The position numbers and the translations under genes were made by a program. A DNA stretch of 64,000 nt from Pedobacter sp. (GTDB taxonomy: Bacteria > Bacteroidota > Bacteroidia > Sphingobacteriales > Sphingobacteriaceae), in the NCBI RefSeq assembly GCF_031119335.1, contig NZ_JAVHXT010000006.1:152278-216277 (forward strand). Direction: 5' to 3'. This document shows, piece by piece, positions 25,085 to 32,251 of this stretch. The notes under the pieces are model-generated. The model was given only the letters and a program-made list of their open reading frames with translations. It ran no database searches and had not been told where the DNA came from. Position 1 is the stretch's first letter; each line of letters begins with the position of its first letter.

Positions 25085-25669
25085 TTAGGAATTGATTTTT
25101 AATAAAAAAGCAACGTAAACCACCAAACCCAACCTAGATCTAAGAATTTTTAGCGCTCTTTTTACTTGAGTTTTTACAGTTAGTTCTGAAATACCTAATT
25201 CCTCAGCAATTTCTTTATGAGATTTGTTCTGCATCCTGCTTAGCAAGAAGATCTCCCGCATTTTAGGCGGAAGGGAGTCGATCTCTTTCTCAATCAACTC
25301 TTTCATCTGCTTTTCCCGGATTTTATAATCGGTGAGCTCATGATCTTGATCAATAAAGCTCTGCAAGGAATCTACATACTTGTTTTCTACCTCTTGATGG
25401 GAAAATATATCTAAAATACGATGACGAATAGCCGTATATAAGTAAGCTGATAAATTTCCATCTGGCTTTACTTGAGTCCGCTTTAGCCACAGCGATTCGA
25501 ATAACTGCTGAACTGCATCCTTAGCCTCCTCATCGTTGTTTAAGCGTTTACTGGCATGAATAAACAACAAGCCATAAAATCGATGATAAATTTCCGTAAA
25601 AGCATGCTCATCATCCTGCGTAAGCAGATAAGACAATTCACTATCAGAATATGAACGGTAGGAAGGCAT
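25085..25669 (-). CDS. ECF-type RNA polymerase sigma-70 factor
   Basis: The 194-residue sigma factor has region 2 (EIYHRFYGLLFIHASKRLNN, AKDAVQQLFESLW) and region 4 (SLPPKMREIFLLSRMQNKSH, ISELTVKTQVKRALKILR). The start at ATG 25669 (MPSYRSYSD) is preferred to an upstream ATG at 25717, because a promoter (-33 TTGG, -7 TACATTTG) lies between them. It should direct transcription of the susCD operon when released by the adjacent FecR protein. Confidence 0.92.
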   Translation of the reverse strand: MPSYRSYSDSELSYLLTQDDEHAFTEIYHRFYGLLFIHASKRLNNDEEAKDAVQQLFESLWLKRTQVKPDGNLSAYLYTAIRHRILDIFSHQEVENKYVDSLQSFIDQDHELTDYKIREKQMKELIEKEIDSLPPKMREIFLLSRMQNKSHKEIAEELGISELTVKTQVKRALKILRSRLGLVVYVAFLLKINS

Positions 25670-25676
25670 GATTACA

Positions 25677-25708
25677 CAAATGTAACTTAAAATGAGGTTA
25701 AAAGCCAA
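25677..25708 (-). promoter_or_regulatory. Promoter of the ECF sigma gene
   Basis: On the minus strand TTGG (25705-25708), a 20-bp spacer and TACATTTG (25677-25684) fit the Bacteroidota promoter. The start site would be only a few bases before ATG 25669, giving a very short leader. Confidence 0.55.
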
Positions 25709-25768
25709 TGAATACAAGACTTTTGCTCAATTTTACTATTGACCACACATACCAGAAGTAGCGCAAAT

Positions 25769-26296
25769 CTAATAGTCTGCCAACGAAAACACGCTTTCGC
25801 TATACACCTTTAACCTATCTTTACCATTAAGAAAAGCCAGATTAATTAAAAAAGAATAACCAGCCACCCTAGCACCTAATTTTTGCACCAACTGTGAAGC
25901 AGCAACCACTGTTCCTCCGGTAGCCAATAAGTCATCGTGTATCAAAACGTTTTGCCCTGCTTCAAAAGCATCTTCATGAACCTCTAAAGTGGCACTTCCG
26001 TATTCCAAATCATAAGATTGCTGTACCGTTTTGTAAGGTAATTTCCCAGCTTTTCTTATTGGCACAAAAGGAACGTTTAACTTCTGCGCTAATGCCAAAC
26101 CAAACAAAAAACCTCTGCTTTCTATTCCGGCAACTACATCTATTCGAACTTCTTTAAGTTGCTCAGCTAATGCATCCGCTATTTCGTTGCACAGAGCGGG
26201 GTTTTTCAATATTGGGGTAATGTCTTTGAAAATAATCCCTGGCTTGGGAAAATCGGGCACATCCCTAATAATTTGTTTGATTTTATCGGATACCAT
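25769..26296 (-). CDS. apt: Adenine phosphoribosyltransferase
   Basis: The 175-residue enzyme salvages adenine with PRPP to make AMP in the cytosol. Family motifs are DFPKPGIIFKDITPIL near the start, VAGIESRGFLFG, and the PRPP loop VLIHDDLLATGGTVVAA. The start is set at ATG 26296 (MVSDKIKQIIRDVPDFP), which aligns with the usual N-terminus; a TTG 11 codons upstream is the only alternative. It stands alone between the sigma gene and a helix-hairpin-helix gene. Confidence 0.95.
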   Translation of the reverse strand: MVSDKIKQIIRDVPDFPKPGIIFKDITPILKNPALCNEIADALAEQLKEVRIDVVAGIESRGFLFGLALAQKLNVPFVPIRKAGKLPYKTVQQSYDLEYGSATLEVHEDAFEAGQNVLIHDDLLATGGTVVAASQLVQKLGARVAGYSFLINLAFLNGKDRLKVYSESVFSLADY

Positions 26297-26469
26297 TTTG
26301 GTTAATTGTTGCTTACTGAGCACTGCCAATTTAGAACTTCACTCAAAAGTAAGAAAGCTTAGTATATTATTCTTAATTTTAAATAATGTATTGCGAAAAT
26401 ATTTATAAATGGTTAAAACCATAGCTCACGGTTTAAACTGTGGGCTAAATCAACATCAAAAAACTCACA

Positions 26470-27369
26470 TCAATTAAATTCCAAATACGGCGCCATCTTT
26501 TGAATAACTTCCGATTTTAAAATCAAGACCTTATTCAAATCGGTTATGCTTTTATAGGGGCCATGTTGTTTTCTGTATTGAATAATGGCATTCATTTGCT
26601 TAAAAGTTAAATAAGGATGTCTTTTCAAATCGTCAAACTCAACTTTGTTAATGTCTATTTTCTTAATTCCATCTAAATCAATCTTTACCTGATCTTTAAT
26701 TTCTATAAACTTTGGCGTATCTACCCCGAAAACTTCAAACAATTGTTCCTTGGCATAAAAACCTCCTAAGCGTTCCCTGTACTTTACAATCCGCCTTGCG
26801 AATGCCGCCCCAACCCCTTTGATTTTATCTAGTTCCAATGTATCGGCAGCATTAATATCTACAATTATAGGTTCTTTCTTGGTATACGTAGAAGCAGGTT
26901 TCTTGTCTGGCTGTTCAATTTTTGAAATAGAAACGTAAGGCAGTAAAGCTTCATATTTTTCGGGAGAAATAGTGTATATCTTTTTGAGGTCTTCGGGCTT
27001 ATAAAACTTGCCACCTTTCTTCACATAATTTACGATAGACATGGCCTGCTTGTATGAAAGTCCAAATTGCTGCCATTCTTTTTCTGTGATTACGTTGGGA
27101 TCGAACGGAAAATAACGAACCGGCTGTTTGAGATTACTACCTTCAATCTCATTCCTTGTGTTTTCGTACTTTTTGCGATGATACCTGTCGACCAGTTCTA
27201 GTTTTTGCAGCGCCAACTTTTCTTGAGGAGTTGAAATTTGATTTTTATAGCGATAATATTGATAGATGTAAGGCGTGAAGGTAACGAGCAAGATCAATAA
27301 CAAAAGATACAATAATCCGTTATACTCCCGCTTGCTGAAACCAAAATTATTGATTAGCCAGTTCTTCAT
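26470..27369 (-). CDS. ComEA-like helix-hairpin-helix protein
   Basis: The 299-residue protein has one N-terminal membrane helix (residues about 17-37, YNGLLYLLLLILLVTFTPYI). Its C-terminal half has several helix-hairpin-helix units: DINAADTLELDKIKGVGAAF, INKVEFDDLKRHPYLTFKQM and a final SITDLNKVLILKSEVIQKM. Such proteins bind DNA non-specifically outside the cytoplasm; ComEA does so in DNA uptake. No competence genes lie next to it. The exact role is open. Confidence 0.8.
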   Translation of the reverse strand: MKNWLINNFGFSKREYNGLLYLLLLILLVTFTPYIYQYYRYKNQISTPQEKLALQKLELVDRYHRKKYENTRNEIEGSNLKQPVRYFPFDPNVITEKEWQQFGLSYKQAMSIVNYVKKGGKFYKPEDLKKIYTISPEKYEALLPYVSISKIEQPDKKPASTYTKKEPIIVDINAADTLELDKIKGVGAAFARRIVKYRERLGGFYAKEQLFEVFGVDTPKFIEIKDQVKIDLDGIKKIDINKVEFDDLKRHPYLTFKQMNAIIQYRKQHGPYKSITDLNKVLILKSEVIQKMAPYLEFN

Positions 27370-27442
27370 ATTTTCATAGATTAGATAGGTATATAAATAT
27401 AATCGTTAATTTTGGAATTGCATTGCACCTTATTATTTATAG

Positions 27443-29194
27443 ATGAAGATTATAACCAAACAAGAGTTTGCCCAGGCAACCAAAATAGATAAGTTAGGCG
27501 TACCAGGACTTGCAGCCCTGTTAATGGAAGTAATGAAGCTGAACGACATTAACAAGGTGTTCTCCAAAAACCAACATTTTGAGGGCTTAGAGTTTGTGGA
27601 TAAGATACTGGAAACCATTGGTGTTTCTATAGATTTTGATGAAGATGACCTAAAACACATCCCGAAAACTGGCGGATTTATTGCCATTGCCAATCACCCA
27701 TATGGCGGTGTAGAAGGCTTGGCATTGGTAAAGCTGCTTTGCACCGTTAGGCCGGAAGCGAAGGTAATGGTAAACTTTATTTTGAAGAAAATACCAAACC
27801 TAAGTGAGTTTTTTGTGGCTGTAAATCCTTTTGAAAATGTGCAGCACTCGTCTAGTATTAGCGGATTAAAATCTACTTTCGATTTGCTACAAAGTGGTAC
27901 GCCTATCGGGATTTTCCCCGCTGGCGAAGTTTCTACCTTTAATTTAGAAAAGCAGGAAATTACCGACAGACTTTGGCATCCGGTGGTGGGAAAACTCGTT
28001 TCAAAAGCGAAACTTCCAGTAGTTCCAATTTATTTTCATGGTAATAATGGCGTGCTGTTTAACATCCTGAGCTTCATCCACCCTACGCTTCGAACGGCAA
28101 AGTTGCCATCCGAGTTTTTGAACAAGCAGGGTTTGAAAATTAAAGTGCGTATTGGTAAGCCGATCAAGATTGAAGACATCAATTACAATAAGGACACCAA
28201 TAAGCTTTTAGATTTTTTAAGAGCTAGAACTTACGCCCTAGGCACCAGCATTGAGCAGGAAAGGAAACTTTTCAATCCTATTAATCTGTTTAAGATTAAG
28301 AAAAAGCCTGCCGAAATAGTTGAAGAGACCAACAAAGAACTGATGGCCAAAGAGGTAGCCAATTTAACCGAATACAAAGTTTGGGAAGAGAAAGCCTATG
28401 AAGTCTACATTGTTCCAACTACGGGCATTCCGAATATTTTAAGGGAAATAGGCCGTTTGCGTGAAATTACTTTCAGACAGGTTGGTGAGGGCACTAATAA
28501 AAAAATAGATTTAGATAACTACGATATTTACTACAATCACCTTTTTATTTGGGACAAAGAAACGCAGATGATTGTGGGTGCTTACCGAATTGGCAAAGGC
28601 GATGAAATTTTGGATACCATGGGTAAACGTGGCTTCTACATTTCAGAACTTTTTAAAATCAAAGAACCTTTCTACCCAATTTTAAGGCAAGGAATTGAAC
28701 TAGGCAGATCGTGGATCAGGAAAGAATATCAATTGAAACCACTGCCTCTTTTTCTATTGTGGAAAGGTATTTTGAAATACTTAATTCTAAATCCGCAGTA
28801 CCGTTATATGATTGGCCCAGTAAGTATTAGCAATAGTTTTTCTAAGTTTAGTAAGTCTTTAATTGTAGATTTTATTACGAAAAACCATTTCGATTACGAG
28901 ATGGCGCATTACGTAAAACCAAGAAATAAGTTTAAAGCAGACCTTACACCTATTGATACCGATTTATTGATTGAACAGAGTGAGAGCTTGAAAGACTTAG
29001 ATGGATTGATTGGTGATATTGAAAATCATCATATTAAAATTCCGGTGTTGTTGCGCCAGTACATGAATTTGAACGCCAAAATTATTTGTTTCAATATAGA
29101 CCCAAAATTTTCCGATTGCCTAGATGGATTTTTAGTAGTTGATACGCATAAAATTCCTGCAGATATTTTAGAGAAGGTTGGAAAGAACCTTTAA
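27443..29194 (+). CDS. OlsF-like bifunctional acyltransferase (PlsC-type plus OlsB/GNAT-type)
   Basis: The 583-residue protein has a PlsC-type N-terminal domain: IAIANHPYGGVEG with His85 and Glu91, and FPAGEVS as the third motif. The C-terminal half (about 320-583) has the GNAT-like OlsB traits REITFRQVGEGTNKKIDLDN, YDIYYNHLFIWDKETQMIVG and GRSWIRKEYQ. This domain order is that of OlsF, which N- and then O-acylates ornithine to make ornithine lipids; related Bacteroidota proteins make glycine lipids. The amino-acid head group cannot be read from the sequence. It probably acts at the cytosolic side of the inner membrane. Confidence 0.82.
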   Translation: MKIITKQEFAQATKIDKLGVPGLAALLMEVMKLNDINKVFSKNQHFEGLEFVDKILETIGVSIDFDEDDLKHIPKTGGFIAIANHPYGGVEGLALVKLLCTVRPEAKVMVNFILKKIPNLSEFFVAVNPFENVQHSSSISGLKSTFDLLQSGTPIGIFPAGEVSTFNLEKQEITDRLWHPVVGKLVSKAKLPVVPIYFHGNNGVLFNILSFIHPTLRTAKLPSEFLNKQGLKIKVRIGKPIKIEDINYNKDTNKLLDFLRARTYALGTSIEQERKLFNPINLFKIKKKPAEIVEETNKELMAKEVANLTEYKVWEEKAYEVYIVPTTGIPNILREIGRLREITFRQVGEGTNKKIDLDNYDIYYNHLFIWDKETQMIVGAYRIGKGDEILDTMGKRGFYISELFKIKEPFYPILRQGIELGRSWIRKEYQLKPLPLFLLWKGILKYLILNPQYRYMIGPVSISNSFSKFSKSLIVDFITKNHFDYEMAHYVKPRNKFKADLTPIDTDLLIEQSESLKDLDGLIGDIENHHIKIPVLLRQYMNLNAKIICFNIDPKFSDCLDGFLVVDTHKIPADILEKVGKNL

Positions 29195-29211
29195 ACCATA
29201 ACAGTGACGTT

Positions 29212-29266
29212 GTCACATTGAGCTTGTCGAAATGTTCGCAAAAGGCTTCGACAAGCTCAGCCTGAC
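29212..29266. repeat. REP-like inverted repeat
   Basis: GTCACATTGAGCTTGTCGAA and TTCGACAAGCTCAGCCTGAC are complementary arms around a short loop. The unit belongs to the same broad family as the unit at 12640-12702. Confidence 0.75.
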
Positions 29267-29293
29267 AAAGACAACACACACCTTCAAAAAGCA

Positions 29294-29322
29294 AAAGCCT
29301 CGACATCCATCGGGGCTTTTTG
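29294..29322. terminator. Bidirectional-type terminator after the acyltransferase gene
   Basis: AAAAGCCTCGA and TCGGGGCTTTT form an 11-bp stem (one T-G pair) around loop CATCCA, with T or A tracts on both sides. Confidence 0.75.
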
Positions 29323-29483
29323 CTATCAACTAACCTAAACTGTATGATAAATACTAACCAAATATTTAACGTCACAAATGTAGCGTGGCAATGTTAAGTC
29401 CTTGTAAAACCTGAGTTATTTTATATTTACTTAACAGGAAAAATGAAATTCTTGTAAAAACTGTGTTTTTCTCAAAAAACTTC

Positions 29484-29515
29484 TTGCAATTAGGTGTTAA
29501 TTTTGTTTAAATTTA
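29484..29515 (+). promoter_or_regulatory. Candidate promoter of the transglutaminase-like gene
   Basis: TTGC (29484-29487), a 20-bp spacer and TAAATTTA (29508-29515) precede the ATG at 29537 by about 20 bases. The last base of the -7 box is A rather than G. Confidence 0.4.
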
Positions 29516-29536
29516 ATGTTAACCGAATGTTAAGAC

Positions 29537-30742
29537 ATGCACTCAATTAAACGATATGGCATTTTTAAACTCTCAGTATTGCTGATGGTTTTATGCACGT
29601 TCACTAATGTGAAAGGGCAAATGCACAGCTTTGAGTTCTATGGTCATACCTTTAATATCAATGTAGATTCTAATATCATCCTTAAAAACAAGGTAGACTT
29701 TAACACACAATACATTTCATCAGCCTACCATACTTTAGAAGCTAGTAACTACCAACCCATAGTAGATACGCTTTTGGCTTTTCAAAAGAAGAAACAACTT
29801 AATGACTGGCTCTTTTATCAACTCATTAGAAAAACAGCAGAGACCATTTGCGCCAAGAAAAAAAACTATGAGCAATACACTTTATATAAATGGTTCCTAT
29901 TAGGTAAAAGCGGTTACGATGTTCGTTTAATTTTAGCCGACAACAGAATTATCATGTACGTTTATAACAACGAAAAGATTTTTGATATTCCCTATGTGAT
30001 ACTGGATAATAAAAAATACATGTGCTTAAACTACCATGATTATATCCATACCAATTTTACATCGATACCTGATACGGAAATGATTGGCATAACTGAAGCT
30101 ACCAAACCTTTCTCTTACCAGATTACCAAAATGCCCGATTTTAATCCTTCGAATTATGGCAAGAAGCAAGTGTCATTTAAATATGGCGCACAAGACTATC
30201 ATTTCGACATTAAAGTGAGCCCAGAGGTAGAAAGCATTTTCAAAAATTATCCAGGCGTCGATTTCTCTTATTATTTTAACATCCCTTTAACCAAAGAAAC
30301 GTACGGTTCTTTAATCCCTACATTGAAAAAGAACATAGATGGTATGTCTGTAAAAAATGGTGTAAATTATTTGATGAAGTTTACCAGATATGCTTTCTTA
30401 TATGAAAACGACCATGAAAACTTTGGAAAAGAAAAGAGATTATCGCCAGAACAAACTTTATTAAATCCATACAGCGATTGCGACGATAGGGCAGCATTAT
30501 TCTTTTACTTAGTAAGAGAGATTTACGATTTACCAATGATTGTTTTACTCTATCCTACGCATGTAACAATGGCTGTTCAGTTTGACAAACCAATTGGAAA
30601 AACTATCAATTACAACAACAGAGCTTACTCTATTTGCGAACCTACTCCTCAAATTAACGATTTACCAATAGGAAAATTACCGCCTAAATTAAGAAAGGAA
30701 GCCTACGAAGTAGTGTACGCATACGAACCTAACACAAAATAA
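29537..30742 (+). CDS. Exported transglutaminase-like cysteine protein
   Basis: The 401-residue protein has a signal peptide (1-28, ending VKGQ). The mature part is of no firmly recognised family until the C-terminus. There NPYSDCDDRAALFFYLVREI (Cys315), TVHV-like LYPTHVTMAV (His342) and SICEPTPQ resemble the Cys-His-Asp/Glu arrangement of transglutaminase-like peptidases. The N-terminal part contains two similar beta stretches (FEFYGHTFNINVDSNI and FKYGAQDYHFDIKVSPEV), suggesting a duplicated domain. It might crosslink or cleave amide bonds in the periplasm. The catalytic reading is by eye only. Confidence 0.6.
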   Translation: MHSIKRYGIFKLSVLLMVLCTFTNVKGQMHSFEFYGHTFNINVDSNIILKNKVDFNTQYISSAYHTLEASNYQPIVDTLLAFQKKKQLNDWLFYQLIRKTAETICAKKKNYEQYTLYKWFLLGKSGYDVRLILADNRIIMYVYNNEKIFDIPYVILDNKKYMCLNYHDYIHTNFTSIPDTEMIGITEATKPFSYQITKMPDFNPSNYGKKQVSFKYGAQDYHFDIKVSPEVESIFKNYPGVDFSYYFNIPLTKETYGSLIPTLKKNIDGMSVKNGVNYLMKFTRYAFLYENDHENFGKEKRLSPEQTLLNPYSDCDDRAALFFYLVREIYDLPMIVLLYPTHVTMAVQFDKPIGKTINYNNRAYSICEPTPQINDLPIGKLPPKLRKEAYEVVYAYEPNTK

Positions 30743-30780
30743 AAAAGGTGCGCTGTAAACAACGCACCCCTTATATTTTA
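30742..30780. terminator. Bidirectional terminator between convergent genes
   Basis: AAAAAAGGTGCGCTGT and ACAACGCACCCCTTATATTTT form a GC-rich stem with A- and T-rich flanks, between the stop codons of the transglutaminase-like gene and the beta-helix lipoprotein gene. Confidence 0.7.
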
Positions 30781-30791
30781 TTTAATTAAAA

Positions 30792-32132
30792 TTATCTTTT
30801 ATCAGTTTTAACCCAGGCACCAGTAGTCCAATCAGAACCTGCTTGTACTGCACCTTTGTAGTTAGCAGCAGTGAAGAAAGGATCTAATGTAGTTGGATCT
30901 ACTGAACCAGTAGTAGAAGTGCCTACGAATACACCTGTAATGTAAGCAGGCTTAGTGCTAGTTTCTGTGATAGTGTTACTATATGGACCAGTAATGAATG
31001 GATTACTAGTAGGGGTTAAAGTTGTAGTACCACCACTTGAAGGTTTGAAAACCCAAGGTTTAACATTAGAAATGTCTGAGTTTTTAATTACTAAAGAGTT
31101 ATCAAGCACATTAGCCAAAGTACCGTTGTGCTCTACATCTACACCATTGTTAAAGTTATAGATTACGAAGTTGTGCAACTTACCTTTAGTACCTTGACGT
31201 AATTTCAAACCAGTAGTTTTACCAACATCAGAAGCTGTCTTAGGATCATCACCTGTTTTTGCAATTAATGAACCTACTAAAGTTACGTTAGATAAAGTTG
31301 GATTGGAGAACGGATTAGCTGCATTATTTGTATCGCTATTATCTGCCTCAATACCTCTATCAGCTACACCATCACCTTGTACACCAACCAAGAATTGGGC
31401 TTTACCAGACCAGCCGAAAGTCCAGTCGAAAGTATCATCTTGCGCACCGTAAGCGAAAAGATATTTTACATTTACAGTACCACCAAACCATTCGAAAGCA
31501 TCGTCACCACCTCTATAAACAGATAAGTACTCTACTGTAGTTCCGTTACCTACACCTTCAAAAGTGAAGCCGTTATGTTCTTTAGTGGCAGTTTGTTTTC
31601 TACCTGTAAATTCTACACGCATATATTTCAATGTGCCAGAGTTGTCATTAGCTACTGTACCACCGTAAGTAACTCCCGCACCCATTTCTGAAGCGACACG
31701 ACCACCTTCACCATTTACTGGTGCTCTACCGCATACAATAATACCTCCCCAATCTTGTTCTGTTGGAGTAGTTGCACCAGAAGTAAATACAATAGGGCTA
31801 GCAGCAGTACCTTGAGCATTAATTTTAGCTCCTGGCTCAATTAACAAATAAGCTGTTGCTGGCTCATTAGGATCGTGCTTAACAGTAACTCCGTCTTGAA
31901 TGGTAATCGTTTTACCTTCTTTAACGTGAACTCCGCCTCTTAAAACATAAGTGTTTCCTTTAACTAAAGTTACATCATTTACTAAGTCGCCAACAAGTAC
32001 GGTACCATTAGCTAATGATCCTGCTAATACAGTGTCTTCTTCTGTTGGCTTGTCTTTTTTACAAGCTGTAAAGGTTGAAGCACCCGCTAAAGCCACAACA
32101 AAAAAGATTTTTGAAAATTTAAGCTTATTCAT
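30792..32132 (-). CDS. Beta-helix-type surface lipoprotein partnered with a TonB receptor
   Basis: The 446-residue protein has a lipoprotein signal (TFTACKKDK, Cys24). Repeating short beta strands with TLVKGNTYVLRGGVHVKEGK and TIQDGVTVKHDP suggest a right-handed beta-helix. Further on are QDWGGIIVCGRAPVNGEGG and GGDDAFEWFGGTVNVKYLFA. Proteins of this kind often follow a TonB-dependent receptor in Bacteroidota, as here (119 bases from the receptor gene). Automatic names such as multidrug transporter for this family are not supported by the sequence. A surface ligand-binding role is inference. Confidence 0.65.
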   Translation of the reverse strand: MNKLKFSKIFFVVALAGASTFTACKKDKPTEEDTVLAGSLANGTVLVGDLVNDVTLVKGNTYVLRGGVHVKEGKTITIQDGVTVKHDPNEPATAYLLIEPGAKINAQGTAASPIVFTSGATTPTEQDWGGIIVCGRAPVNGEGGRVASEMGAGVTYGGTVANDNSGTLKYMRVEFTGRKQTATKEHNGFTFEGVGNGTTVEYLSVYRGGDDAFEWFGGTVNVKYLFAYGAQDDTFDWTFGWSGKAQFLVGVQGDGVADRGIEADNSDTNNAANPFSNPTLSNVTLVGSLIAKTGDDPKTASDVGKTTGLKLRQGTKGKLHNFVIYNFNNGVDVEHNGTLANVLDNSLVIKNSDISNVKPWVFKPSSGGTTTLTPTSNPFITGPYSNTITETSTKPAYITGVFVGTSTTGSVDPTTLDPFFTAANYKGAVQAGSDWTTGAWVKTDKR

Positions 32133-32251
32133 TTTTTTAAATTGTTTATATTCAAAATTTTATATCACAAAGCAACAACATTAGTATTAAGAATAGATTA
32201 GCTAGTAATTACCAGTCCATCAACAAAACATTAATTAATTGTTAACTACCA

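Noticed and set aside
30792..32132. Multidrug transporter as the function of the beta-helix lipoprotein
   Set aside because: Apart from the signal sequence there is no membrane helix; the lipobox and beta-helix-like repeats indicate a surface lipoprotein.
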